NCBI RefSeq assembly: GCF_000426465.1
Contig: NZ_AUFK01000009.1
Coordinates: 1 to 64,000, forward strand
From: Epilithonimonas caeni DSM 17710
GTDB lineage: Bacteria; Bacteroidota; Bacteroidia; Flavobacteriales; Weeksellaceae
DNA: 64,000 bases
Direction of reading: 5' to 3'
The notes under the pieces are model-generated. The model did not search any database. It saw nothing but the letters and a program-made list of their open reading frames with translations, and was not told the origin of the DNA. Every line of letters begins with the position of its first letter. Within the stretch, counting starts at the first letter, position 1. A program made the position numbers and the translations under genes. Positions 42,499 to 51,249 of the stretch are shown here, in pieces.

Positions 42499-43632
42499 AT
42501 GAAAGCAAACAAAATAATAGTTGGATTATTCTTTCTTCCCATGTTCGGCCTGTTGTCTTGCAACCCTCAGGAGGAAATAACACCACAACACAAGATTATA
42601 CAGCAAGCCATTTTTGCAAGTGGACACCTGGAGCAGGAGGATGAATATATAATTTCCGCGGCCGCCGATGGTACTATCCGGGAATTGAGCATTCATGAAG
42701 GTGATTATATTTCTAAAGGACAATTACTGGTAAGGATTGATAGCGATATTTCCAATACACAGTTGCAGGAAGCACAAATAGTTTATAACGATGCGAAGCA
42801 AAACTCATCGGCTGATGCACCACAATTAGAGCAGATAAAATCACAGATTAACCAGTCTAAGGCTCAGCTCAATCTTGACAAAATCAACTATCAGCGTTAT
42901 GTCGATTTGCGCAAGAAAAATTCTGTATCGCAATTGGAATATGAAAAAGCAGAATTACAATACAAAGCCTCACAAAATAACTTGCAGGTATTGGAGAAAA
43001 GTTACAAACAAGCGCAGGATGCATTACAATTAAACGCCGATCGTAGTTTGCAGCAGGTAAAAACACAGCAAGCCATTTTAAACGATTACAGCATACAAGC
43101 AGATAATGGCGGTATTGTGCTGGAGGTTTTAAAAAAGAAAGGCGAACTGGTACGAAAGGGCGAGGTGATTGCCAAAATTGGCAGCGGTAAAAATATCCTG
43201 AAGCTATTTATTGCAGAGGATGATATTGCAAAACTTTCCATAGGTCAGGAAGTGATTGTGCAGATGAACAATTATCCCGACACCACATTTACAGCATCGG
43301 TCACAAAAATACTTCCGGCATTTGACGAGACGGAACAATCATTCACAGCAGAGGCAACCTTTGTAAATCCGCCACAGCTTTTACTTTCGGGCACACAGCT
43401 ACAGGCAAATATTAAGCAGCAAGGCACAAAAAAAGTTTTGGTCATTCCATCAGCAGCGGTCATACGTGGCAAATATGTACAATTAAAAAATGGTGGCGAA
43501 AAAGAAATAAAGACTGGGCAAAAATCAGGCAATTGGGTTGAAGTAAAACAAGGCTTGACCGAAAAAGATATTATCCTTTTACCAAAAGGAAAGCATACAG
43601 AAGAGGGTGTTACAATGCCGGGTGCTGAATAG
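42499..43632 (+). CDS. Periplasmic adaptor (HlyD/MacA-type) lipoprotein
   Basis: This 377-residue protein has a lipoprotein signal with lipobox LLSC (Cys21). The membrane-fusion layout runs: a first biotinyl-lipoyl half (ADGTIRELSIHEGDYISKGQLLVRID), a long coiled-coil hairpin (residues about 80-190), a second lipoyl half (IQADNGGIVLEVLKKKGELV), and a beta barrel (VIVQMNNYPDTTFTASVTKI). It links the TolC duct to the ABC permease. It lies 32 bp after the TolC gene. Confidence 0.86.
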   Translation: MKANKIIVGLFFLPMFGLLSCNPQEEITPQHKIIQQAIFASGHLEQEDEYIISAAADGTIRELSIHEGDYISKGQLLVRIDSDISNTQLQEAQIVYNDAKQNSSADAPQLEQIKSQINQSKAQLNLDKINYQRYVDLRKKNSVSQLEYEKAELQYKASQNNLQVLEKSYKQAQDALQLNADRSLQQVKTQQAILNDYSIQADNGGIVLEVLKKKGELVRKGEVIAKIGSGKNILKLFIAEDDIAKLSIGQEVIVQMNNYPDTTFTASVTKILPAFDETEQSFTAEATFVNPPQLLLSGTQLQANIKQQGTKKVLVIPSAAVIRGKYVQLKNGGEKEIKTGQKSGNWVEVKQGLTEKDIILLPKGKHTEEGVTMPGAE

Positions 43633-43648
43633 AAAAGATATTAGATGT

Positions 43649-44368
43649 ATGATCATTGTAAACAGGTATCCGTTTATCGTTTTGTTCTTTTTAATGATGG
43701 ATAAATCCTTTGCGCAATTTCCACAAGGAGACAAATGGTATCAGAATCCATTGGGATTTGAACCCTTAAAGCTCCATACCAGTATGGGTTTTATCGTTCC
43801 AGCCGCAGTTGCAGGTACTGCATTATTGCTTACAAAAAAAGACAGTACACTGCGAGACAGGTTGAGTATTTATTCAGAAATGGGTGTAACATTTGGGTAC
43901 AAATATCCTTACAGCACCTTAGTACAAAACAGTACAGGCGTAAACCTGATGATGCGAAAATGGATGTCCATTGGTTCAGAGTTTAGTACAACAGCACCTT
44001 TCGATGATTACAACAATACCGTAGGTTTTGCGATAAGACCTTTTGCAAGATTCTATGCATTGAATAAGCCGGATTGGAAATTATGGTTTGAAGCGGGCGG
44101 AGGGATGATCTACTTTATAGATAATTTTCCAAAACCCACCACGCAAGACAATCGCCTTGGCACCTATTGGAATGGAACAACCAAGTACGGCATTGGAACA
44201 TCAATACATCTCAAAAACAATATGGACTTACTGTTTGGCGCACGGCATCTTCATATTTCTAATGGCAATACAAAAGGAGCAGAAAGAAATCCTGCACACG
44301 ACAGCAATGGATTGTTTGCAGGATTAAGCTGGAATTTAAAAAAAGAAAGAAATGGCAAATATAAATAA
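43649..44368 (+). CDS. Acyloxyacyl hydrolase (PagL-like lipid A deacylase)
   Basis: This 239-residue outer-membrane barrel protein has a signal peptide (YPFIVLFFLMMDKSFAQ). The C-terminal part has the PagL signature: ARHLHISNGNTKGAERNPAH, where the H-x-S-N His and Ser are the catalytic pair, and then SNGLFAGLSW. PagL removes the 3-O acyl chain of lipid A in the outer leaflet. Its place inside an exporter operon is unusual and suggests the whole unit acts on the outer membrane. The ATG at 43649 follows the adaptor stop by 16 bp. Its end overlaps the permease start by 17 bp. Confidence 0.78.
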   Translation: MIIVNRYPFIVLFFLMMDKSFAQFPQGDKWYQNPLGFEPLKLHTSMGFIVPAAVAGTALLLTKKDSTLRDRLSIYSEMGVTFGYKYPYSTLVQNSTGVNLMMRKWMSIGSEFSTTAPFDDYNNTVGFAIRPFARFYALNKPDWKLWFEAGGGMIYFIDNFPKPTTQDNRLGTYWNGTTKYGIGTSIHLKNNMDLLFGARHLHISNGNTKGAERNPAHDSNGLFAGLSWNLKKERNGKYK

Positions 44369-45593
44369 CAAAATATCCTGGATACATCTTACTTCAAAAG
44401 TAAAACAGTTGATTGTAGCAGTATTAAGCGTAACATTCGGGATATCGATGTACGTTTTTATGAACAGCTTTATGAACGGTGTAAATAATGCCCAAACCGA
44501 TATCACATTTACCTCGATGTCACACATAAGAGTGTATAATGATCCTGCGGGAGAACCTACAATACTGCTGTCGCAAAAGAATACTTCGGATACATTGGCT
44601 ATGGTAAGCAATGCCAAGCACATCAATTATACGGAAGGTATACTCAATGCCGATGAAGTAAAACAAGTATTGCAAAAAAACAAAAACATTGTCGCCATTA
44701 CCGAGCAGGTCAATCAAAACGTATTTTTCAGAAATGGCGTGACCAAAGTAAGCGGTTCACTTTCTGGCATTGATGTAGTGAATGAAATCCAGATGTTTAA
44801 TACCACAGCGTATATGACAGAGGGTAATTTGAATGATTTAGATAAGCGTTTGGATGCTGTGGTACTGGGCAGCGGATTGGCAGATAAGTTAAGTGCGTCA
44901 ATGGGTGACAATATATCGCTTACTACAGCCGATGGCGTAAATAAAATTTTTAAAGTTGTGGGATTAATAGAAACCGGGAGCGGGAGTGTAGATAAGAGCC
45001 GTGCAATTATTTCTATCAACACAGCACGACAGTTATTATCTAAGAATAAAAGTTATGCTACTGATGTGATGGCAAATGTAAAGGACTACAATGATGCTAA
45101 AACTATAGCCAATGAAGTGCGCCCGGATATTAAATACAAAACAGAAGCCTGGCAGGAAGGCAATGCCCAATTAGAATCTGCCAATACCCTGCGGGACATC
45201 ATAGCGATTGCTGTTTCGCTTACCATACTTATTGTGGCAGGTTTTGGCATTTATAATATTATGAATATGACCGTGAGCGAAAAGATACGCGAGATTGCCA
45301 TCCTGAAAGCAATGGGTTTTGATGGCAAAGACATCGTACATATTTTCCTGGTCCAATCTATCATCATCGGGTTAATAGGTGGTTTTATAGGTTTGTTATT
45401 AGGCTTTGCCGTTGCTTCTGTTGTAGACAGAATTCCATTTAAGATCGCATCTTTTGACACATTACCCATCACCTATCTGCCTTCTGATTATATTTTGGCA
45501 ATGGTATTTGGTCTGGTGATTACGTTTATTGCCGGGTATCTACCTGCCAGAAAAGCATCCAAGGTAGACCCGGTAGAAATTTTACGAGGATAA
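44352..45593 (+). CDS. ABC transporter permease, MacB/FtsX type
   Basis: The 413-residue protein has one N-terminal membrane helix (about residues 18-38), a large periplasmic MacB-like domain (to residue 275), then three membrane helices (IIAIAVSLTILIVAGFGIYN, IFLVQSIIIGLIGGFIGLLL, YILAMVFGLVITFIAGYLPA) and the C-terminal PARKASKVDPVEILRG motif of FtsX-like permeases. Such mechanotransmitters drive TolC-type ducts instead of moving substrate through the membrane. It overlaps the PagL-like gene by 17 bp. Its stop TAA shares a base with the ATG of the Tyr/Cys-rich ORF. Confidence 0.88.
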   Translation: MANINNKISWIHLTSKVKQLIVAVLSVTFGISMYVFMNSFMNGVNNAQTDITFTSMSHIRVYNDPAGEPTILLSQKNTSDTLAMVSNAKHINYTEGILNADEVKQVLQKNKNIVAITEQVNQNVFFRNGVTKVSGSLSGIDVVNEIQMFNTTAYMTEGNLNDLDKRLDAVVLGSGLADKLSASMGDNISLTTADGVNKIFKVVGLIETGSGSVDKSRAIISINTARQLLSKNKSYATDVMANVKDYNDAKTIANEVRPDIKYKTEAWQEGNAQLESANTLRDIIAIAVSLTILIVAGFGIYNIMNMTVSEKIREIAILKAMGFDGKDIVHIFLVQSIIIGLIGGFIGLLLGFAVASVVDRIPFKIASFDTLPITYLPSDYILAMVFGLVITFIAGYLPARKASKVDPVEILRG

Positions 45594-45811
45594 TGGAACA
45601 GAATAATTTTAACAAGAAGTTATTACCAAATGATGGCTCGGAATTCATTGGGGTGAAAGTTTTTGTGGGTGGGTTAATTTTACTTCTGTATTACCTGGAT
45701 TGCTACTATTATTACCAGTACTGCAATTATTATTACGAGTACGGTTATGAATGCTACTGCGACTGTTATTGGTCTTATGAATGTTACTATTATTACTATG
45801 GATGTTATTAA
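45593..45811 (+). CDS. Tyr/Cys-rich small membrane or secreted protein, unknown family
   Basis: This 72-residue ORF is coupled to the permease (TAATG) and ends 9 bp before the ATPase start, so it fills the gap exactly. It has a polar N-terminus (MEQNNFNKKLLPNDGSEF), a hydrophobic helix (VKVFVGGLILLL), then 40 residues holding 21 Tyr and 7 Cys (YYYYQYC, YECYCDCYW, ECYYYYYGCY). Tyr uses TAT 12 times and TAC 9, Cys TGC 4 and TGT 3; this mixed use argues that the amino acids, not just a triplet repeat, are kept. The other two plus frames have stops. It could be an exporter accessory or cargo, or a metal-binding or cross-linking peptide. I recognise no family, and a fast-evolving low-complexity frame cannot be excluded. 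Confidence 0.6.
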   Translation: MEQNNFNKKLLPNDGSEFIGVKVFVGGLILLLYYLDCYYYYQYCNYYYEYGYECYCDCYWSYECYYYYYGCY

Positions 45812-45820
45812 AAATTAAAA

Positions 45821-46492
45821 ATGAAAGCATTAACTGCAAATAAAATTACAAAATATTTTCACGACCCTGAAACGTTTCAGGTATTGAAAGACGTGAGTTT
45901 TGACGTAAACAAAGGTGAATTTGTCGCCATTGTTGGTAAATCCGGTTCGGGTAAATCAACCCTTCTTTATCTACTCTCTACAATGGATACATCTTACGAA
46001 GGAAACATTGCTATTAATGACACTTTGGTTACCGGATTAACACAAAACCAGTTAGCCAGGTTCAGGAATGAGCATATCGGATTTGTATTTCAGTTTCATT
46101 ATTTGTTGCCGGAATTTTCCGTTCTGGATAATGTAATGTTACCGGCTTTGAAGCTTAAAAAGAAATCTAAAGACGAAATAGAAACAAGAGCAATGGAACT
46201 ATTGACATTGCTGGATATTAAAGGCCACGAAACCAAAAAGGCATCCAAAATATCGGGTGGTCAGCAGCAAAGGGTTGCTATCGCGAGAGCTTTGATCAAC
46301 GAACCAGCCATCATTATGGGTGATGAGCCTACGGGAAATCTGGACAGTAAAAATACCAAAATTGTGTTTGATATTTTTCGCCAGTTGGCCAAAGAGAAAG
46401 GGCAAACTATCATTGCCGTTACCCACGATGACGAATTTGCAGCCAACTGTGACAGGATTATTGAAATGGTGGATGGAAAAATCATTTACTGA
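45821..46492 (+). CDS. ABC transporter ATP-binding protein, LolD/MacB type
   Basis: This 223-residue ATPase has Walker A GKSGSGKST (39-47), Q-loop VFQFHYLLPEFSVLDNVMLP, the signature SGGQQQR (145-151), Walker B AIIMGDEP (163-170) and switch His202. The LLPEFS-x-x-x-N-V segment is typical of the MacB/LolD/FtsE branch. It powers the permease encoded at 44352, from which it is separated only by the Tyr/Cys-rich ORF. Confidence 0.9.
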   Translation: MKALTANKITKYFHDPETFQVLKDVSFDVNKGEFVAIVGKSGSGKSTLLYLLSTMDTSYEGNIAINDTLVTGLTQNQLARFRNEHIGFVFQFHYLLPEFSVLDNVMLPALKLKKKSKDEIETRAMELLTLLDIKGHETKKASKISGGQQQRVAIARALINEPAIIMGDEPTGNLDSKNTKIVFDIFRQLAKEKGQTIIAVTHDDEFAANCDRIIEMVDGKIIY

Positions 46493-46551
46493 TTGATTAA
46501 CGGGAAATTATAATGGCAATCCTAAAAAATAAATTTTAAATAAATATTATT

Positions 46552-47043
46552 ATGAGAACTACTCAAGAATTCATTATCAAATTCACTTTTACGATAGCCC
46601 TTCTAACAGGTCTATCATCCAATTTGCAAGCCCAACGTATTGTAAGGGTTGTGCCACGGAACAATACTGTCGTGGTTTATAGTGGTGTTTCTTATCACTA
46701 TGCGAACGGATATTTTTATAAGCCACATCGTAGCGGCTATGTGGTTGTAACGCCACCAGTTGGGTTACGGGTGCGGGTATTACCAGTCGGGTATACCAAC
46801 GTTGTAATCGGTGGAAGAACTTATTTTTATTTTGGTGGGGTTTACTACATCCAGGAACAGCCTAATAGTTACGAAATTGTCGAAATTCCGAAGGAAGCCT
46901 ATCTGATCGCTCTTCCGGCGGGAGTCGAAACTATAACAATCAATGGTAAGAGATATTACAAGATGGATAATAAATATTACGAAAAACTTGTCTCTGAAAA
47001 CGGAACAGAACGATATGTACTGGTGGGTGAAAAAATGCAATAA
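46552..47043 (+). CDS. DUF6515-like secreted protein
   Basis: This 163-residue protein has a signal peptide ending SNLQAQ. The mature part is rich in Val, Tyr and Gly with paired strands: VYSGVSYHYANGYFYKPH, then VGLRVRVLPVGYTNVVIGG, then YFYFGGVYYI, then ITINGKRYYKMDNKYYEKL. The repeated G-x-x-Y-Y-x-x-x-x-x-Y-Y element and the P-P-x-G-x-x-V-x-x-L-P-x-G segment match the DUF6515 family. Location is the periplasm or outer membrane; function unknown. It lies 59 bp after the ATPase. Confidence 0.72.
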   Translation: MRTTQEFIIKFTFTIALLTGLSSNLQAQRIVRVVPRNNTVVVYSGVSYHYANGYFYKPHRSGYVVVTPPVGLRVRVLPVGYTNVVIGGRTYFYFGGVYYIQEQPNSYEIVEIPKEAYLIALPAGVETITINGKRYYKMDNKYYEKLVSENGTERYVLVGEKMQ

Positions 47044-47114
47044 TACCTTGTTTCTTAGTATGATAGATGGGGAAACTTGTAGTAAAAACAAAAAAGAATA
47101 TTCCAAGAATAAAG

Positions 47115-48377
47115 ATGGGCAAAAACACAATTCTTTTATTTCTCATAGGATTTACCTGGGGGTCTTTTCATGCACAAATAACACAAATAAGAAGAGTTTA
47201 TTCATTCAACAATACAACTATAGAAGTATTGGTACAAAGCAACAGAATGCAAAACAATTTTGCTTTTCCAGGGATGAAGGCATTCATAATTATCGTCAAT
47301 AGCGGAAATACTTTAGATACTATCTATGAAAATGATAAACTTCGAAAAATACCCATTGGCGGAATGAATGATTATGCTTGCTTCTACTACATAAAAGCTG
47401 CTGACTGGTTAAATAATGAAACTTTGAAACAATTTTTAGAAGACTTTACAAAATGGTGCTATGAAACAGATTATATAAACAGAAATGAAGTACATCTGGT
47501 ATGGCAAGGCTCATCGAATAAAATAGACTGTAACATTTTTTCTGATCTGGGCGAAATAACGGGCAGCGTACATATACTATCCGATAAACTAAATAGTGAT
47601 TGTAACACCTATGTCGCTAATACAGCCAATGAGGTCTGGCAAAAAAGCCAATCCGGGAAAACTTCTGTGCAATATGAAGTCTTGGATATGAAAGAGATGA
47701 GACAATTGCAAAACGAAAACCAGCAGAAGGCAATTTACAAATCCATCAAAAAAAGCAAAGGCGATATTTTCCTTCAAATTACAATAGGAAGTCATCATAT
47801 TGGAAGTCAATATAAGACAGAATTTGACAAAAATACTTTGGTCGATTTTACAAACCATAAAACTTTGTGGAATTTGAGGGCAGGCTATTATTTCAGCAAC
47901 CGTCTATACAGCAATGTTGATGTTGCATTGATCTATTCTGGCAAACAGGAAAATATCGACAATATAAATTGGGATGACCCTGGCGGTATTACTGTAAATG
48001 GTTCCGGATATGCTGGTGCAATGATAAGATGTGGCCTTGGATTGGGTTTTGTGGCATACACCCATAGTAGATTAAGCATCAATACAGGGATAGATTCCGG
48101 AATAATAAACGCCATAGCCGGAGGCGGAACTGCTAACAGAACTATTGGCGGCGGAGACAACGATACGGATATAGAAAAGCAGAGCCAGAAGAGTATATAT
48201 TATAACATTTATGCAGGACTCAATTATAGAATAGGAAAATCATTTTCATTAAACAGCAATCTTCAATACAATATTTCTGCCTTTAAACAACCTATAGGAA
48301 GCGTCTCTGCATTCACAGGCATTTCTGTAAATCTTGGTTTGGGCATTACAATATCTACAAAAAACAAAGATGAATAA
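47115..48377 (+). CDS. Secreted protein with C-terminal outer-membrane barrel, unknown family
   Basis: The protein has 420 residues from this start. A signal peptide ends WGSFHAQ. The first half (residues about 25-220) is mixed, with Cys residues in KWCYETDY, DCNIF and DCNTYV that could form disulfides. The second half has alternating amphipathic strands typical of a small barrel (LWNLRAGYYFSNRLYSNVDV, MIRCGLGLGFVAYTHSRLSI, YYNIYAGLNYRIGKSFSL, GISVNLGLGITI). No family recognised. The ATG at 47067 would place 16 basic residues before the signal peptide; 47115 is preferred. Its end overlaps the next gene by 8 bp, so co-translation is likely. Confidence 0.68.
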   Translation: MGKNTILLFLIGFTWGSFHAQITQIRRVYSFNNTTIEVLVQSNRMQNNFAFPGMKAFIIIVNSGNTLDTIYENDKLRKIPIGGMNDYACFYYIKAADWLNNETLKQFLEDFTKWCYETDYINRNEVHLVWQGSSNKIDCNIFSDLGEITGSVHILSDKLNSDCNTYVANTANEVWQKSQSGKTSVQYEVLDMKEMRQLQNENQQKAIYKSIKKSKGDIFLQITIGSHHIGSQYKTEFDKNTLVDFTNHKTLWNLRAGYYFSNRLYSNVDVALIYSGKQENIDNINWDDPGGITVNGSGYAGAMIRCGLGLGFVAYTHSRLSINTGIDSGIINAIAGGGTANRTIGGGDNDTDIEKQSQKSIYYNIYAGLNYRIGKSFSLNSNLQYNISAFKQPIGSVSAFTGISVNLGLGITISTKNKDE

Positions 48378-49251
48378 ACATAAATATCTTTTATTAATGA
48401 CATTCTTATTGGCAAATAGCTTATTTGCCCAGGATAGGGATCTATTGAATGTCAACTATGCAGTTTCGACCTTAAAATATAACGACACTGTTGCTAATAC
48501 CAAATTATTTGATGTAAAACTCAAACTTCCGGTATTCCAAAAAAAACAGTATACCATTGTCGGAATAGTGGGGTACAAAAATCTATCGTTACAGAGTTTC
48601 CCAGCAGGTTATGGCGGCAATTTACACGGCATTACTTTTCAGGGAGCCTGGATCTATAAATTATCCGCTAGAAAAAGCCTGACCTTTTTTGCTCAAGCAG
48701 GATTGTTTTCAGATTTACAGGATATAAGTAGCAAAGATTTCAGGTATACTGGAGGCTTCCGTTACAGAGTAAAACATTCTGAAAAATTAAGTACGGGTTG
48801 GGGTCTGGCTTATTCCAGACAGTTTTTCGGTAACCAGATTATCCCATTCATTGATGTAGATTACAGACCCAATGATAAATGGAGCATTACGGGACAGTTC
48901 CCCATCAAGCCAAAAGTGCTTTATCATTTTAATGATAAGTTGAGTGCCGGGATTGAATTATCCGCAGATGCATCCAGCTACAGGTTCTCAGCAACGGAAA
49001 AAGACAATCAGTTTATCCAGGTCAATCAATGGATTGGTTTGGCAAAGCTGGAATATCAGTTTGCAAAAAACTGGGAACTGAATATTGGACTCGGGAGAAG
49101 TTTTAGACAGAGCTACAAACTTTATGATGATGCAGCTACTACACCTTGGACAATTATTACCATGCCTTTAGGTGAAAAGGCAGACCCTATCTATGAAATT
49201 GATGACAACGGATTGAATATTCAAGTGGGTATTTCATTTAAACCGTTCTAA
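48370..49251 (+). CDS. DUF6268-like outer membrane beta-barrel protein
   Basis: This 293-residue protein has a signal peptide (MNKHKYLLLMTFLLANSLFAQ). The mature protein is a series of amphipathic strands (LFDVKLKLPVFQKKQYTIVG, AWIYKLSARKSLTFFAQAGL, FRYRVKHSEKLSTGWGLAYS) with FIDVDYRPNDKWSITGQFP-KPKVLYHF, the most recognisable part of the DUF6268 family, and a C-terminal F (ISFKPF), as needed for BAM-mediated insertion. It is likely an outer-membrane barrel of unknown cargo, coupled to the preceding barrel gene by an 8-bp overlap. Confidence 0.74.
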   Translation: MNKHKYLLLMTFLLANSLFAQDRDLLNVNYAVSTLKYNDTVANTKLFDVKLKLPVFQKKQYTIVGIVGYKNLSLQSFPAGYGGNLHGITFQGAWIYKLSARKSLTFFAQAGLFSDLQDISSKDFRYTGGFRYRVKHSEKLSTGWGLAYSRQFFGNQIIPFIDVDYRPNDKWSITGQFPIKPKVLYHFNDKLSAGIELSADASSYRFSATEKDNQFIQVNQWIGLAKLEYQFAKNWELNIGLGRSFRQSYKLYDDAATTPWTIITMPLGEKADPIYEIDDNGLNIQVGISFKPF

Positions 49252-49283
49252 AAAACCTTATCTTTTGTAACTTTATCATAAAA

Positions 49284-50255
49284 ATGAAATTATCCATAGA
49301 AAAAATATTGCCCATTGCTTTATGTATCGTATTTCCGGCCTTGAATGCGATTACTACGAGGGGCATAGAAAACATCACCGATATTGATTCCTTGATATTA
49401 TTTAGGTGGGTCACTGTTTCTATAATGCTTTACCTGCTTTGGATGTTGCTGGATTATATTTCAAAAAAAGCGGAAACGTACAGATTTCTTAAATCAATTA
49501 TTGCGGCTACAGTTTTACTCATTATATTTTACAATATATTTCTGCTCACACCGCTATTTGAAAATAAGAATATGAAATGGATGTTTGTGGTGAGGTATTT
49601 TATTGCCATTATTCCATTTTTAATAATTCAATATGCCTTTCGTGCTAACAAAAAAGTAGCGCAGCTGGAACTGGAAAAACAGCGGATACAAACAGAAAAC
49701 TACAAGGTTCAGCTAGAAGCATTACGCACCAAAGCCGACCCGCATTTTTTATTTAATTCACTCAATACCCTCCGGACAATGGTGCGGCATAGAGACCCGA
49801 AATCTGAACAGTTTATCCTCAGTCTTTCCGACTTTTACAGGCAAACTTTACGGTACAACGAAAGCACATTGATTAAACTGATTGATGAGGTAAAAGTACT
49901 GGAATCCTATTTATTTCTAATGAAGAACAGAAATGAGGAAGCCATACAAATCAGTATTCATATTGCAGAAGAATTATACGAATACCAAATTCCTACATTG
50001 GCATTGCAAACGGTGGTAGAAAACTGTTTTAAACATAATATGATGACATCGAAAATGCCTTTGAATATTGATATTCAAAGTGTCGACAATTATATTGAAA
50101 TTAAAAATAATGTTCAGCCCAGAATAACCAACAGTTCATCTTCCGGTTATGGATTGGAAAATTTGAAAAAAAGGTATGAATTGTTAAACATTGAAAACGG
50201 AATGGATATTGAATCGACAGATGATTACTTTCTGGTAAAACTTAAACTTATTTAA
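49284..50255 (+). CDS. LytS/YpdA-type sensor histidine kinase
   Basis: This 323-residue protein has four membrane helices in residues 8-125 (IVFPALNAITTRGIE region, VSIMLYLLWMLLDYI, IAATVLLIIFYNIFLLTPLF, YFIAIIPFLIIQYAF), a short coiled coil, then the His_kinase domain with phospho-acceptor motif KADPHFLFNSLNTLR and an ATP-binding domain (VVENCFKHN ... SGYGLENLKKRYELL). There is no extracellular sensor domain, so it may sense through its membrane part, perhaps through the exporter (as in Bce-type modules) or envelope state. Partner regulator is the next gene. Confidence 0.88.
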   Translation: MKLSIEKILPIALCIVFPALNAITTRGIENITDIDSLILFRWVTVSIMLYLLWMLLDYISKKAETYRFLKSIIAATVLLIIFYNIFLLTPLFENKNMKWMFVVRYFIAIIPFLIIQYAFRANKKVAQLELEKQRIQTENYKVQLEALRTKADPHFLFNSLNTLRTMVRHRDPKSEQFILSLSDFYRQTLRYNESTLIKLIDEVKVLESYLFLMKNRNEEAIQISIHIAEELYEYQIPTLALQTVVENCFKHNMMTSKMPLNIDIQSVDNYIEIKNNVQPRITNSSSSGYGLENLKKRYELLNIENGMDIESTDDYFLVKLKLI

Positions 50256-50290
50256 TAGAGGATGCCATCTAAACTCTCAACTGAAATAAT

Positions 50291-51037
50291 ATGAACGTAC
50301 TGATAGTAGAAGACGAATTACACACCTCCAAATTGCTGAAAGAAATAATTGAGCAGGATGAAGATTTTTTGGTAACCGAACGTTTGGAGTCGGTAGCAGA
50401 AGCCGTGCAATATCTAAGTAAACACCAGCAAAAATTAGACCTTATTTTTCTGGATATTCAGTTAGCCGACGGGCATAGCTTTGAGATTTTCAACCATATT
50501 GACGTTACTATTCCTGTTGTGTTTTGTACCGCTTATGATGAGTATACTTTACAAGCCATTAAAAACAACGGCATTGACTATATCCTCAAACCTTTCAAGG
50601 AGGAAGATATTCACACCGCACTAAACAAATACAAAAGGCTGGCTCAAACCTTTAAGGGCAAATCATCTTCCCCTTTGCAATTTCCCGATGCAACTCAATA
50701 CCAGCAAAGCTTTCTGACACAATATCGGGATAAAACACTGGTAAAATATGTAAAAGACATCGCTCTTTTTTACATTGAATTTGAAAGTGTTTACCTATAC
50801 ACCATTAGCGGAGAAAAATTTTCCTTATTCAAAAATCTAGAGTACATCGAATCAGTTTGTGACCCTAAACAGTTTTTTCGGATCAACAGGCAGGTTTTGA
50901 TTAATAGAGAGGCAGTATTGTCTATTGAACCATATTTCAACAGAAAAGTCATTGTTCAAACAAAGTTCAACCTATCAGAAAAATTAATTGTAAGCAGATT
51001 GAAAGTTACTGCTTTTAAAGACTGGTTAGAATCGTAG
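50291..51037 (+). CDS. LytTR family response regulator
   Basis: This 248-residue protein has a REC domain with the acidic pair VEDE, phospho-acceptor Asp in LDLIFLDIQLADG, the Thr/Ser of VVFCTAYDEYT and Lys in YILKPF. The C-terminal LytTR DNA-binding domain (from about residue 145) includes SVYLYTISGEKFSLFKNLEY and FFRINRQVLINREAV. It lies 35 bp after its kinase and closes the twelve-gene unit, so it probably controls that unit. Confidence 0.9.
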   Translation: MNVLIVEDELHTSKLLKEIIEQDEDFLVTERLESVAEAVQYLSKHQQKLDLIFLDIQLADGHSFEIFNHIDVTIPVVFCTAYDEYTLQAIKNNGIDYILKPFKEEDIHTALNKYKRLAQTFKGKSSSPLQFPDATQYQQSFLTQYRDKTLVKYVKDIALFYIEFESVYLYTISGEKFSLFKNLEYIESVCDPKQFFRINRQVLINREAVLSIEPYFNRKVIVQTKFNLSEKLIVSRLKVTAFKDWLES

Positions 51038-51213
51038 TTTATATTTCATCCCTATTCGCAAGTGACATTTTGATAATTGCTTTCTATTAATTATTATTTG
51101 GCCTTCAATTAAAAAAAATCATTGCAATTAAATTCAATATATCAAATGTTCAATTGAAGTTTTTGTTTGTTCAATTCATCCGAATTTTGATTTCTTTAAA
51201 TGTTATTACTTAA

Positions 51214-51221
51214 TAGTTTTG
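51214..51221 (+). promoter_or_regulatory. Promoter core TAGTTTTG of the DUF4397 gene
   Basis: TAGTTTTG fits TAnnTTTG, 28 bp before the ATG at 51250. A TTTG at 51186-51189 lies 24 bp upstream, slightly beyond the usual spacing for a -33 element. Confidence 0.5.
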
Positions 51222-51249
51222 CTTGTACAAACAATAAAATTATTACGTT

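Noticed and set aside
45700-45811. Simple triplet microsatellite explanation for the Tyr/Cys region
   Set aside because: Codons vary (TAT/TAC, TGC/TGT, GAA/GAG and others) and are not an exact repeat, although growth by local duplication is likely.
45645-45839. Antisense Asn/Ser-rich ORF across the Tyr/Cys-rich region
   Set aside because: It overlaps the ATPase start, has low complexity that mirrors the Tyr codons on the other strand, and has no gene-like context.
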